Positions 25,512 through 37,999 of a stretch of DNA of 64,000 nucleotides are shown piece after piece. The stretch is from positions 48,101,385 to 48,165,384 of the forward strand of contig NC_088295.1 in the NCBI RefSeq assembly GCF_032854445.1, written 5' to 3'. This DNA comes from Liolophura sinensis (lineage: Eukaryota > Mollusca > Polyplacophora > Chitonida > Chitonidae). The stretch's first letter is position 1, and the number at the start of each line of letters is the position of its first letter. The position numbers and the translations under genes are program-made. Below the pieces are notes generated by a model. The model ran no database searches and was not told the origin of the DNA. It saw only the letters and a program-made list of their open reading frames with translations.

Positions 25512-25635
25512 TTTATTTATTTATTTCATTATGATTTTACATCGTACTCAAGGATATTTCATTTGTACTATTTGGCGGTTAGTGTTATGCATTGTTGGAG
25601 GAAAGCGGACAAAGTCCGGAGGAAACCCGTGAGTT
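25512..25635 (-). mobile_element. SINE-A copy, diverged and truncated
   Basis: TTTATTTATTTATTTCATTA tail, then CGTACTCAAGGATATTTCAT, a deleted middle, and GGAGGAAAGCGGACAAAGTC with CCGGAGGAAACCCGTGA. The head is absent. Confidence 0.75.
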
Positions 25636-26221
25636 AGCTACCTTCATGTGTACGTCTTAATGTATATTCTCATGTAGGCCTATGTAAACTCTCAGTGAAT
25701 TAGGTGCATTGGTTTGTTTGTTTGAATGGGGATTCATTCCCTACTCAAGACTATTTTTCTTGTATATGATGGTAAATAGGTGATGAACAGATGAAAATGG
25801 GCACAGAACGGAGGAAACAAGTGTTCATCAACAAATTTCCTGACAGACGGCTGTACATTAATGTAGTCTATATAACACTTAATACCAACCATAAATTAAT
25901 TTTGAAATTATCTTCTTAAAAAATTGAAATGTTGTATATAGCTTTAAGCGAACCCAACATTTTGTAGTAATAGAAAAGGGAAAGCACTAATTTAAAATGT
26001 TAAAATGACTAGCAGTTGCTAGAAATTTAATCTTTCGAAAATGTTATATGGTAACACTGTCTTAAGTCAAAGTAACATGTTCAAAATCGTGTAATCTGAC
26101 AGCATGTGACAATCCGTGCACAAACACTCATTATAAGCTGCGTAACATCTGAAGATGATGCCATGCACTGATATTTTACAGCAGTCAACATATTTATTTA
26201 GTTATTTAGTTATTTTTTTTT

Positions 26222-26230
26222 AATTTATTT

Positions 26231-26289
<59 letters not shown>

Positions 26290-26292
26290 TTG
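26222..26292. repeat. (TTTA)n microsatellite
   Basis: About 70 bp of nearly perfect ATTT/TTTA repeats directly abutting the A/T-rich tail of the next SINE-A. Most likely an expansion of the SINE tail. Confidence 0.95.
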
Positions 26293-26490
26293 TTTTCTGG
26301 TGTTTTATGCCGTACTCAAAATATTGCACTTATACAGCATTATGGTGGGAGTAAACCGAGCAAAAACCGGGGGAAACCCACGACCTTCTGCAGATTACTG
26401 GCAGATTTCCCTGGAAAAGAAGCCAGCACGAGCTCGACTCTAACTCAAAGCGGCCGCATTGCATAGTGAAAGGCTTCTGGGTAAATATGC
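26292..26490 (-). mobile_element. SINE-A copy, nearly full body
   Basis: Runs from TCTGGTGTTTTATGCCGTAC through ATTATGGTGGGAGTAAACCG and GGGGGAAACCCACGACC to AAGCGGCCGCATTGCATAGT and GAAAGGCTTCTGGGTAAAT, reaching into the head. A small deletion removes the ACGACGGCGGCC block. Confidence 0.88.
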
Positions 26491-26499
26491 CAACAACTC

Positions 26500-26755
26500 T
26501 CGCGGTTAACATAAGTTGTATCTTTTTGAAACTAAGGAAATGCGTGTTGATATTCTAACATTTGTTATTTTAAGACAGTAATGAAGATGGTAATTTTATT
26601 GTGCTGACTGACTTTTCAGGTAATTGTGCTAATTTTTTTTCAGGTATCAACTATAAACATATAAGTTGTTAGAGAACTTATACGAAACTTAGACACGCGT
26701 ATAGAGAGTAAATCTTTCTTAATTTATTTAGTGCATATACACCTTATGACTGTAA
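26500..26755. other. Short intergenic stretch
   Basis: AT-rich, nothing recognised. Confidence 0.4.
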
Positions 26756-26760
26756 AATAC

Positions 26761-26850
26761 TTCATACCCGTTAAGGGCTTCATACCCGTTAATAACGTTA
26801 TACCTGTTAATGACGTTATACTCGTTAATGACGTTATCCCCGTTAATGAC
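26761..26850. repeat. 18-bp minisatellite, 5 units
   Basis: Five head-to-tail 18-bp units related to GTTATACCCGTTAATGAC at 26761, 26779, 26797, 26815 and 26833. The first two begin TTCATACCCG. The period is a multiple of three, so the forward frame reads as a hexapeptide repeat (FIPVKG, FIPVNN, VIPVND, VILVND, VIPVND), but no gene context supports translation. Confidence 0.92.
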
Positions 26851-26859
26851 GTGAATGCC

Positions 26860-28475
26860 GTATATACCTCCACAGAGAGTTCTTCTGATCTCAAAATCGT
26901 CATTTCAAATTGTCTAAAATTATTATTGTACTAAAAAAAGTCTTATAGCGTAAAAAATAAAATTTTTCAACCACCGTAAAAGTTTACCTTTATCCAACAA
27001 TCACTTTGAATAAAGTGTCTTTCATCTTTCATCATTTTGTTCAAATGTTGCGTGATATCTCTGTTGAAACCTTTTGAAAGTCTTCCGTCCACATTGATAC
27101 TAATCTTACAACATTAACGCAGCGCCTGTATATTGACAAATGCACGCCATGTATAGAATAATACCCTTACTGCATCAAAGAACGTAACCAGACAAACCGT
27201 GATTATTGCACGTTATCTTTAAAGTCTAAAAAAAAAAACACCCCGAGTTTATGATGAATTGCTCACACTATATGGACATATATATTTCATTTAGATGCTA
27301 AATCAGCTTGTCATTTTCAAAGCCTGTACACGTTCCACGAATATTTTTCCTAACACAGCATTATATGCATGGAAATGTCTGATACATTCAATCAGTATTC
27401 AAGATAAACGTTAATATTCACACTGTTACAGCTGGTTCTAATTCCAGACCATCGACGTCTAATAAATTGCGATGAACATCACTGAATTTTTCGTTTTCCT
27501 AATTCTGCCTAAGCCATGGTGCTAGACGGCGTGTAAATTGCTACTTTTTGCATTTGCATGAGCAGTTAGAAGAAAACCCCAACTGTGATAAACTGACAAG
27601 CGCCCGTATTTCACCGGTTACGTGTGACTATTTGCCAGCTATCATACTGTCGTCGCTGCTCTGGTTTAAATTTACTCTCTGTGCTTTAATTATATTCCCT
27701 GCACTATCACAAATGAAAACTTTTGGGGGAAAGTTGAAACCACATGTGTGTTATAGTCATTTTTGCCAGTCCACTGAAGAAAAACATTGTGTGCTCAGTT
27801 ATATTTGTCTTTGAGACCAAGCATATACACGTAGGCCATGGTCCTTGAGGTCGTCAGTTTCACAATTTTCACAATTCACAAAGTATTTTTCGTTTTGCCT
27901 TTTCCGACCTCTCCCTCAATTGAAACACTTTTCTTCGTCACGCATAGATGTGTTAATTGTCATTCAGTTCCATATGTTTTCCACCTTTCGTCCAAGCTCA
28001 TCGGTTCTGTTTTATTTTGCCGACCAGTAGTTTCTATGTAAATGGTGAATGCATGTACGCATTCGTCAAGTTGTCTTTCCACACAATTTCTGATCCGTGT
28101 GCCTATATCTTGGTGAGATCGAGATATATCGCTAGACTTTATTTTGCTGTTTCTTGGTCGTCTTATATTTTCCACACTTTTTTGGTATTAGGAGCATCCA
28201 AGCTATTAAATTTATACAAGTAACATTCTTTTGACTTTTAGGCCTTAAATTCTGTAGGACGAGGGAAATCAAGGATAATATGGAAAATACAGCATTCGGC
28301 CTTAACCGGATGTAAGGAGGATGCCATTGTGGTGCGGACCAGAAGTTTAATAAAGTTGTTAACCTTACTACACTTCGTAATAATGCATGTGTCGTAAATC
28401 AGCTCTGAAATCTGAATTATCAGACTACAGTTTGCGAAAATGAATAAAACAAAATGGTTTATGAAACTTGAGCAT
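26860..28475. other. Intergenic, no gene recognised
   Basis: No recognisable coding block; several overlapping frames near 27838-28223 on both strands carry no motif. Confidence 0.45.
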
Positions 28476-28490
28476 GGTTTTACTCTCCTA

Positions 28491-29160
28491 GACACAGTTG
28501 GTAGAGCATCCGCTTCAGGACCGGTAGATCCAGGATCAATCCTTGATCGAGTCACACCTAAGACTTTAAAAGAGGAAGTTGTAACTTCCTCGCTTTGCGT
28601 TCGGCATGAAGGGGATAGTGCAACGACTGGTTGACCCGTATCAGTATAATGGCTCGGGCGGGGCGTCTTACTTGCCTTCGGTAAGTCGTCTCAGTGAAGC
28701 AGCACTAAATAAAAGAGCGGTGGAAATCCGTCCTGCAACAAGGGGGCACATTTCACGTACATGCACCCTAAGGATTCCTTCGTCGTCATATGACTGGAAA
28801 ATTGTTGAGTACGACGTTAAACCCCAAGAGGGACCGGTAGATCCAGGATCAATCCTTGATCGAGTCACACCTAAGACTTTAAAAGAGGAAGTTGTAACTT
28901 CCTCGCTTGGCGTTCAGCATGAAGGGGATAGTGCAACGACTGGTTGACCCATATCAGTATAATGGCTCGGGCGGGGCGGCTTACTTGCCTTCGGTAAGTT
29001 GTCTCAGTGAAGCAGCACTAAATAAAAGAGCGGTGGAAATCCGTCCTGCAACAAGGAGGCACATTACACGTACATGCACCCTAATGATTCCTTCGTCGTC
29101 ATATGACTGAAAAATTGTTGAGTACGACATTAAACCTCAAGCACTCACTCACTCACTCAC
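28491..29160 (+). mobile_element. SINE-B head-to-tail dimer
   Basis: Unit 1 starts with a tRNA-like head (GACACAGTTGGTAGAGCATC; box B-like CCAGGATCAATCC) and runs through AGAGGAAGTTGTAACTTCCT, ATAATGGCTCGGGCGGGGCG and CTTCGTCGTCATATGACTGG to GAGTACGACGTTAAACCCCA. At 28831 unit 2 resumes at GGACCGGTAGATCC, missing the first part of the head, and ends in GTACGACATTAAACCTCAAG with a (CTCA)n tail. Unit spacing is 313 bp. The matching 11-mer ACTCTCCTAGA occurs at 28482-28492 and 29159-29169, suggesting one target-site duplication around the whole dimer. Confidence 0.93.
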
Positions 29161-29169
29161 TCTCCTAGA

Positions 29170-30170
29170 TGTATACTATGATAAATTTATACTTGTTATT
29201 ATCTATAAGCAAGTACACCAGTACAATATATATCGGTGTAAAATATTTAATCGCTAGATGTTTGTACATGTCAGATACGTGACATACACATATAGCATTT
29301 TGTGGGGGGGGAATCGATTTCACATTACTGGAGATCAGCTGGATTTTCAAAGTAGCCGCTTTGAAAGTCTGTGTAGGGAAATGATGGTCCAACTCATTAT
29401 GTTATCCCAGTTATCATGGAATTAAAGAGGCCGTGCCTTCTGGAGGTATTGAACGCGGTAGCGCCGCCAGCGAGTCTGGGGAAATTGTCTGAGGTGTCCC
29501 TCCGTGATCTGTACTCATTCGACAAGTGAAAGACTTGACCGATAATGTATTACACTTCAGTCTTCTCAAGCTAAAACCGTGCCCAGTCGCGGCAAGGGGA
29601 GGCAACACTCTGTGACAAGATTTGCCCGCAGGCGGCGCTGTAGACTGACAACAATCTCTGTGTCAAGCTGTTAATCGCTCATCCAGATCGAACTATCGGC
29701 AATGCTGTGTGTTTTTTGTGATGACGGGACGGCAGATACTTGTCGATTTAATCAGAAGCGGTGACATGACCCCGAGATCAAAAATAAGCCGCACCGGTTG
29801 AGTTAATCAAGAGTGGTAGACCTATATCGACACGAGAAGACCGATGTAAAAGTTGTATACAAATATGTCAGCAAACTATCATGCATTCTTGTTGGCGTGC
29901 AAGTGGCCAAACATCTCTAATAACACATAATTGTATGCATATATAGGTTCCATTTACAGATGCCGTCGTTCAGAGATGCTGTCCGCTAAACACATACCGA
30001 GCCCAATTGGTTATTCACAGACCAATAAATACTGCTGAAACTCTACAGTATACATGTATATATTCGTCTGTAAGCCTAACATATTCTGGAGCATTGATCA
30101 ATTCATACTAATTAGCTGGTTCTTGGTTGTTCTTCAGATAGTCTAATGTAGAAACCTATATATGTTTTAT
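29170..30170. other. Intergenic, no gene recognised
   Basis: Contains a G-run at about 29302-29310. No gene or further repeat was recognised. Confidence 0.45.
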
Positions 30171-30188
30171 CATCTAAATGGTTCTTGA

Positions 30189-30384
30189 TTGGTTGATTTA
30201 TTAGATTGGTGTTTTACACCCTACTCAAGAATATTTCACTTATACGACGGCGGCCAGCATTATGGTGGGTGGAAACCGGACAAAGCCCGGGGGAAACTCA
30301 CGACCATCCGCTGGTTGCTGGAAGACCTTACCACATACGGCCGTAGAGGAAGCCAGCATGAGCTAGACTTGAACTCACAGCGAC
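30189..30384 (-). mobile_element. SINE-A copy, 5'-truncated, with target-site duplication
   Basis: Body from TTAGATTGGTGTTTTACACC through ATACGACGGCGGCCAGCATT and GGGGGAAACTCACGACCATC to CTTGAACTCACAGCGAC. It is flanked by a perfect 15-bp direct repeat CTAAATGGTTCTTGA at 30174-30188 and 30385-30399. This fixes the insertion ends and shows the copy arrived already truncated. Confidence 0.95.
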
Positions 30385-30399
30385 CTAAATGGTTCTTGA

Positions 30400-33300
30400 C
30401 AGTTGTAAGGTAGGCCTATATAGGCCTACCTAGCAAGACGTTAGATCCCTATCATGTGGTTTAACGATACAACATGAAAACTTAATTCACCTTCATTAGC
30501 ATACAAGTCTATAGCTTTCTAAATTCTTACATCGAAAATCAAAGAAATATTAGGAATGCAAGATTTCGTACGGTCAGATAACATGCCCGTAACGCCATGA
30601 ATGAATAATGATGTCGTTTCCTGCGATGTCGGAACACAAGAAAAACTAGAGTTTTTTGATAGACGCGGCGCCTAGAATCCTGACAACAATTGAACTTTCT
30701 GTGTCTTGTCTCTGAGATTTTGTGTTACTATACTTTCTGGTAATGTATCAGTTAACAGAGAATGTCAATCAACCTTGTCTGTCGGTCTTTCACATCTTTG
30801 CCCGGAGGGCAAAAATCAGCAAAATTCACATGATCTTACTTCTATATCGATGCATAGTTTATAAGCCGTGGCGTCGGAGAATAGCTGTGGGGCTTTTTAT
30901 ACTTGTTCAAGAACAAAGCCTACAAATTGGACATTAATTCTCTACAGAGCGCTTGTTCCTTAGGGGATTTTTATCGTGTGGAACAATACCATATACTAAT
31001 TTGTACATATATAGATTTTATCGTGTCATAAGTTACCAGTTTATCACTCAATCCATCTTCAAGTAGAATAAAGTTGGTTTAAATATTTAGACCGTACATA
31101 TAGTGCAAGATGGTTAAACAGTACAAAAGATATATGCTATTTTCCAGAGATTAGTCCAAAACGTATTCCAGTATATGTATCCATCGTTATTTACAGCGGA
31201 GTGCATGAAAGTTCATTTATATGTTTTTAAAATTTAATCTTTAACCACGGGTCAATTAATATGCAAATTTTATTTTGTAAATTATACATTAGACAATGAC
31301 AAAAAAGATGTGTTATTTATATAGCATAAATATTGCTAATAAGTAAAATCTTATGTCTGTATTATTCAAGTTGGTTACAACAGCAGACAACTTGCTTGGA
31401 ATCAGCCATGCAGCAGATATTTCCGATCGCGCTTAGTGCACTATTTGTAATCTTGAAATTAACAAATGACAGAAAGAGCATTCATTGTAATTAACGACTT
31501 AAAAACACACTTAGAAACATTTTTATGGCAACTGGGGTTGAACCTCCATGTTGGGATGTGAGTGCACGTTAAAAGAAAAGTTGACCCTAGAGGTAATGTA
31601 TACCCGGTTATATTTGTAATGTTGTGCAAACAAGATATCGCAGCTCAAAGTAAGCAAAGTCGCACACATCTAGAATATCGAAATCGCCGCGATGTTATTG
31701 ATGTTAACCAATCAGCTACATTCCAAGTCTAAGTTTTCTCTCTGAATTCTGTTTTAGAGAGCTTTGTATGCAGAAGCCTCACGATTGCAATGAAATGCAG
31801 TTTACTGACACAGACGGGACATGAACACGTATTCATATAACTGATTTGAACTCGATAGCACATTCAACGGAATCATTAGTGATGTCTTGGAAAAAACAAG
31901 CATAAACATTCGTTCCTGTATGGAACGGGCTAGTAACTTAAAACCACGAGCATCTCTCGTAGAAAATGACGAGAGCGATCATCAAGAGCCTTGGTGACCC
32001 ATCGCGGTGGTTGTGTGGGACGTCACGTTAATGACACACTTGGATGATGAACTGTAACTGAGAGATTTCCTCTCCCCCCGCCGCGCAACAAATCTGCGGA
32101 CTGTGCAAAATGTTAACCAAGATACTATTAAATGCATGGGAGTCTTGTGAGATCCAGCAAATGGACGACGTTCTCACTGGTGTGATTTGCGTACTATTTG
32201 AGGCCTATGGGTTTAATGCGCCTACTTCCATAACCTTGAAGACGTGGATACATCACCTGTGACAGCCTAACGCCTGATCGAGCATTAATTAGGCAGAAAT
32301 TTACACCTATCCCGTTACAAATGCCCGGATGTTCGTTGCCAGCCTTAGTATCACCAAACGTGCTCAGAAATTCATTACAGGCGTTAACACAGAAATCCGA
32401 CCTTCCTGTTTAGGTATCGGATTAACTGTGTCCTGGTGGGTAACTTTTTTCACCCGTAATTTGCATCATCTTTCTTTTCATACCTCCCCCGCATTTTGTT
32501 TGGCAATACGTTGTACGGATAATGGTGTCTTATACACACAGCCGTGTAATTAGTTCATTAATCTTTCAGAACACAAATAGAAGCATTCCAAATCCAGTGT
32601 AATAATAAGCCGATGATACAGGATAACTATGGGATACAGCTGACAATACTTCGGGAGCAAACATTTTGGACAAGGAGATGATTCAGTCAAGTGAAATATA
32701 TTCGTAACGGGCAATTTCCTATAAATGGTTAATGACGTCATTCCTTTATAATGAATGTCGTGATTAATTTATATTCATCTGATGTCACGCATATATCATA
32801 AAATTTGTAACAAATTTATATGTGATTATAGATGACTTTGCGAGAATACCGCCATCAGATTGTAACTTAAATTAAATATATCCACACTAAATATAAAAAT
32901 ACCTGTTTCTCGTCAGTTATCGTTTCCTTGAAGATGGGTGGAATGCTATAGACTTTTTCTGTTTACAGGTGTATTTCATAATGAGTTCTCCAGTCAGATG
33001 TGTCCTTCATTTCTTCAGACCAGTCATTACAAGGGCACCCTTTGTCGTTATCTGAGCACATTCCGGAAGTGTAGTCGATACATTTGTCCTCGGCTTTATG
33101 TTGACTGACGTGTGCTAGACAATACAAACTTCTTTAACACTTAATTATACCCGAGTCCAGTGGTGACAGTGGTCAAGTGAAGATCGAGCACGGAAGATCG
33201 CATGCATAAAGCCGCGTTTTCCACAGCCCAAGATTATGCCATATATTGACGGAACTATTCAGAATTTGTAATTTACTTATACAGTTGTCTAGGGCATGTC

Positions 33301-33715
33301 CTCATGAACATTTCATACATGTAACTGTGGTCAGCTTTTATATGTATGAAAGTGTAGGAATGTATCTGCAGGAAACCGAATAGATCCCTCGAGGCTATCA
33401 CTGTATACCTCGTCAAATACCCAACAAAATCGCCTGACTGAAAGGCGCGCCCAAAACAGCTTGAGCTGGATTTGAACCAGCATACAACGAAATTGGACCC
33501 ACTCTGATGGATATGCGAATGAAGTTATTAATTTGCTGTAACATTTCCTGTAACATCGAAAATGCGATTTAGTTATACAGATATAACTGTAACGCTAGTA
33601 TGCTGAAAATGCGTTAACGTGAAATACGTTACACTTCACCATGCAGATGTTCATCACCTTGGCCAGAGACTAGGATATGTATATACGTAAACGCTGAAAC
33701 ATACTGAAAAATATT
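30400..33715. other. Long intergenic stretch, no gene recognised
   Basis: About 3.3 kb with no coding block I can support. A degenerate minus-strand box B-like string (TGGATTTGAACCAGC) near 33469-33483 may mark an old SINE head. Confidence 0.45.
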
Positions 33716-33719
33716 GATT

Positions 33720-33872
33720 GCAGGTACATGGGAAGGTCTGTAAGCAACCTGCAAGTGGTCATGGATTTTTTCCGGGCTCTTCCGGGGTCTCCTCCCACCA
33801 TAATGTTGGCCGCGATCATATAAGTGAAATATTCTTGAGAACGGCGCAAAACACCAGTCAAATAAATAAATC
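33720..33872 (+). mobile_element. SINE-A copy, 5'-truncated
   Basis: From ACATGGGAAGGTCTGTAAGC through TCCTCCCACCATAATGTTGG and ATATAAGTGAAATATTCTTG to ACGGCGCAAAACACCAGTCA and AAATAAATAAA. About 10% diverged by eye. Confidence 0.88.
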
Positions 33873-33899
33873 AAATACTGATTGCAGAGCGTTAATTAA

Positions 33900-34790
33900 C
33901 ATCTAATGCTCTGCTGTAAGAGTTCGGTAGAATTATTTGTCATCAATATTCAACACAAAACAATGACAAACGAAAACTGTTCAAAGATATAAGCTTGCTT
34001 CTTTTTTTTTCACAATAATCTCATTTGGAGATGTAGTCCTTTTTTCTCTCATTGCGATTATCGTTTCATATTGGTCCCTCTATTTTGTTATTTAACTTTT
34101 TGTAAATTTTATGATAGACTCATTTTAATAAGTTCTTAAGACTTTGTTATCTACACTTCATTTGATTATTCAGTTGATTATGTTTGTAGACGACTTGATA
34201 GGTTTAGCCCATGTCCCGCTCTAATGTGTGAAGGTTTTTTCAACATGGGAGGGGACAAACAAATAAAGCAAAATCGACATATTTTCTGTCAAAGATGAAT
34301 CAAGTTGTTTACAAGGGTAAGAACAAACTCTCCTGCGTCAGAATAGACACTGACTCTGCCCTCTACCCCTTCCTCCCCCTCTCTCCCCCGTGGGAATATC
34401 AAGGCTACCATCGGTCCTAACACAGGGGTAAGAGATATTCCACAAGGCCGGCTAGCATTGGTCGCGTGCATCGGAAAACTACACCGCAGAATCAAACATG
34501 GCGGAGTTTAGATAAACTCCTAGCAGTTCTTTATCAATGTTTGGAAAGGATTGAGCGGTAAAGTCCCGATCAGACGAGGCTTTAGAAATCTCAGTCTTAA
34601 TCCAACAAACTCCACACATGCTGTCTCAAGGGCGAGAGCCTCTATACACCAGCCTTATAACACATTCATCCCTAGGTCTTTCTAAACCAACTTACACTTC
34701 TCGCCTGAGGAGCCAGTGGAAAAAGTTAATCTGTCCCAGCGATTTGCCTTGATCTACCCGGGAGAAAGGAAAAGCTCCACCCCGACACTC
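33900..34790. other. Intergenic, no gene recognised
   Basis: No recognised features apart from a short pyrimidine-rich patch near 34357-34389. Confidence 0.4.
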
Positions 34791-34796
34791 TAAATT

Positions 34797-35272
34797 GTCA
34801 CCAGAATAGTGGGAATTACAATTTCGTAACACCCTGAATATCACCGTTAGTTGGAATTTCGTGACATCCTAAACATGTGCACTAGTGGGCATTTCGTGAC
34901 ATCCTAAACATGTGCACTAGTGGGCATTTCGTGACATCCTAAACATGTGCACTAGTGGGCATTTCGTGACATCCTGAATTGTCACTATTATTTGGAAATT
35001 CATGACACACTTCAACGTCACAAACGCCAAGAATTTCAGTTTCGTCACATCTTGAATTTAATCACTAGTGAGAATTTTGAGACGCCTTGAATATGACCAT
35101 TAGCGGGAATTTCGTGGCACAATGAATGTCACCACTAATGGGAATTTCGTCACACCTTGATTTGTCACTGTCAGTTGTAATATCATGAAACCTTGAATGC
35201 CATAACTGTTAGGGTTCGTAACACCTTGAATGTCACCATTTGTGGGAATTTCGTTACGCCATCAATGTCACC
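34797..35272. repeat. 35-bp minisatellite, about 13 degenerate units
   Basis: Units are built on a GGGAATTTCGTGACAYCYTG core followed by AATGTCACCACTAGT-like sequence. Three consecutive units at 34861-34895, 34896-34930 and 34931-34965 are identical, while flanking units diverge freely, so the array has a recently amplified centre. No frame stays open through it. Confidence 0.92.
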
Positions 35273-35279
35273 CTAGTCA

Positions 35280-35880
35280 CAAGTCGAATCATATCGCTGT
35301 TATTGTAATCATTTATAGTTGACCAAATACTGACCACAAAAAGAGGCATCACCATGCCTTACTTTTTCGTCCTTTAGGCCTATATGGAGTTTTTTCGAAG
35401 GAGCGTTCATATGTTTGCATAAGATTTATATTCTTCATGCATACCCCATTACTGTGGATGCCACAAAGAAACGTACCCGTGTACACAAGACGGATATCTT
35501 AGGCGTCTACATCGCAGGTCGTAGGCTAGCTCTCTGTTAAATTTGTTTACGTTTGTTTATTGGTTACATTACCAGGCTAATTGTACGTTGTTTGCCGTGT
35601 GTGCTGTTCGCCGTGTTTACAGTCGTTCCAACTGTGTTATGACTGTGCGTGATCTTCCCTAGATTAAAACCGAACACGACAGCGTATGAAAGATCGCCCA
35701 GGGGAGAAACAAGACTGTTGAGAAGTACATATGAGGTCGTATTTGGATCAAGCAGCTTCTGTTGGATGCCAAACAGCTTAAAATTCCGCTCGCAATAAAC
35801 GAATGGCTTGAGATAAAACAAACTGTCTGTCAGTTTGCAGCATGGGACTATAAGATGCCACGCGGGTAATTTGTGTTTCT
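35280..35880. other. Intergenic, no gene recognised
   Basis: Nothing recognised. An 85-codon minus frame (35564-35821) has no motif. Confidence 0.4.
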
Positions 35881-36122
35881 TATTTAAATGGAGTTTTACG
35901 TTGTACTCAAGAGTATGCCATGGTAGTCAGCATTATGGTTAAAGGAAACCAGGCAGAATCCGGGGGAAACCCACGACCATCCGCACGTTACTGAGAGACT
36001 TCCCACGCATGACTGGAGAAAAAGCCAGCATGAGCTGGACTTGAGCTCACGACGACCGCATGGTTGAGATACTCTTTGGGTATTGTGCTGCGCTAGCACG
36101 CTAACCACTAGACCAGGCCCCC
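35881..36122 (-). mobile_element. SINE-A copy, near full length
   Basis: Extends from the degenerate tail (GGAGTTTTACGTTGTACTCA) through GGGGGAAACCCACGACCATC and AAGCCAGCATGAGCTGGACT into the head (GCTGCGCTAGCACGCTAACC, then GACCAGGCCC). Confidence 0.9.
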
Positions 36123-36129
36123 GATTCTC

Positions 36130-37128
36130 ATAAGGCATGTGCACTTACATATGATGGGGTATAAACTACACACCTTTGACAAGTTAATGACTAACTTTCC
36201 TAGGTGCGGCCCGCATGAGCTGGTGAGAGGCTCATGGGTGATTGTGCAAGGCAAGCATGCTGAACACTCGGCCACAGTGTCCATCGAAATTCCTGTAAAG
36301 CTGTATCAGATTGTCTATCAATATGCGCTTTTCCCTTCAGACCCAGTCTGAGCCAATTATCTTATTACCCTCATCTCGGTCTATTCGAATACAGTACATG
36401 GAACGAATCCACAAACTATGGAAGCGCTTTGAGACCATCAACGTACCATCGTATACTGTCGGGGGATGGAGCAATAGCACGATGACGACTTTAACCGGCT
36501 TCCATAGTAAAGCTTTTGGAATGGGAAAGGGAGCAAATGTTCTCCCGTGGTCTGGCATGCATCAATGAAGTTTACATATTTGTACCACACACAAAGTGCT
36601 TTATACATTGAAGTATATGATCTAAGGGTACTTACTCCCAAGCGACTCCTTAAGGGTACGGTGTACAGGTATCGTCTTACCATCAAAGTGAGCTATCATG
36701 ATCTGGGTGTATTATATACACAAACCGGAAGTACCCTGCCTCCACCTGTCACACCCCAGAGGGATTGGGCATTTACAGCTTCCGATAAGAAGCCCCATGC
36801 CCAATGGCTGGATTGCGGAATTATAAACACTGTCGTAATATTGTCAGTCGGACAGATGTAATATTTCACTGTGCTGACCGCAGGGTCAGTCAGCGAGAGG
36901 ATTGGAGATCCCGATAAATGTACCAGGTTTGTTGCTGGCTAGTGATACTGTGTGTCTGCATTCAGAACATGCTTCCTCTGCGTGTCGTAAAACTTCCTGC
37001 AGAACTAAGAAGCTTGCCAGCAACTATAACCACTCCGAAAACTGTTCTACATCTTTATTTCTTTTTTCTGTGTTATTTCTCCTTTCCCTCACTTTGACCT
37101 TGCTGATTTGCTACTCGCCCGCATCATA
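36130..37128. other. Intergenic, no gene recognised
   Basis: Overlapping frames on both strands (36311-36861) look superficially dense but have no family-like motif and no splice context. No gene is called. Confidence 0.4.
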
Positions 37129-37131
37129 TAC

Positions 37132-37192
37132 AAGAGTGAGTGAGTGTTTGGGGTTTAACGTCGTACTTAGCAATTTTTCAGTCATGTCCAAA
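37132..37192 (-). mobile_element. SINE-B tail fragment
   Basis: GAGTGAGTGAGTGTTTGGGG, TTTAACGTCGTACTTAGCAA and TTTTTCAGTCATG match the complement of the SINE-B 3' end. The body is absent. Confidence 0.85.
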
Positions 37193-37731
37193 TTGTTATC
37201 AAAGTTCTTATCACCATGGTAAAGCCATTTACCATTCGTTTTGTCCTCTTTGATTATACAAGAATACATCTCCTTTCCACTTCGAGGAGTTTTTCAAGTC
37301 TGAGTTTTATATATCACCCAGCTGTCCGTTGAACGTTGAGAGCTTGGTTTCCTGACATCTGTTCTTAGAAATCCCGCTCTCCTTTTGAGGTACATCTGTG
37401 AACACTAAGTGTGCACCTGTCTGTTTGTGTATATCCCTTACGCAAAGATCTATGTCATCTGGCTAATTTGTTAAACAAAACTGCCTCCGTGTGTAAATAA
37501 TTTAGTTACGTCCTTGTGACTTAGGCGGAGTCCTTAATCAGCCGAGCTTATGTAACTGCTGTATCTTGTGTAAACAGCGAACTTTTGGTGACTGACTGTT
37601 GAGTGCGGAAGAGACGGTTAGCATTGAGGCACATCGTCCTATGACGGAAGTTATGCGTGGTTTCGTGCATATATTTTTACCAGGGTGGTTTGCCTGTTTG
37701 GTGTATACATGGACAGTCCTTATGGGTTACA

Positions 37732-37996
37732 GGGGGCCTCCGTGGCCGAGAGGGTCAGTACGCTAATTACTCAGCAGCCTCCCACTAATGCGGTCGCTGT
37801 GAGTTCAAGTCGAACTCATGCTGGCTTACTCTACGGCCGTTCGTAAGAAGGTCTCCCATCAACCTGTTGATGGTTGTGGGTTTTCCCCGCGGTTCTCTCC
37901 GGTTTCCTCCCACCATAATGCTGGCCACCGTCGTATAAGTGAAATATTCTTGGGTATGGCGTAAAACACCAATCAAATAAAAAGATAAATAAATAG
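37732..37996 (+). mobile_element. SINE-A copy, full length
   Basis: A complete copy: head GGGGGCCTCCGTGGCCGAGA with box A, box B-like GTGAGTTCAAGTCG, body with CCTCCCACCATAATGCTGGC and CGTCGTATAAGTGAAATATT, tail TGGCGTAAAACACCAATCAA and AAATAAAAAGATAAATA. Confidence 0.93.
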
Positions 37997-37999
37997 ATG

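Noticed and set aside
28606-29110. Repeated open frames with MKGIVQRLVDPYQYNGSGG
   Set aside because: They translate the SINE-B body; SINEs are not protein-coding.
34797-35272. 35-bp repeats as a CRISPR array
   Set aside because: Units are directly contiguous without unique spacers, and the genome is eukaryotic.
36311-36861. Cluster of overlapping frames on both strands
   Set aside because: No family motif, no exon boundaries in phase, and equal openness on both strands.
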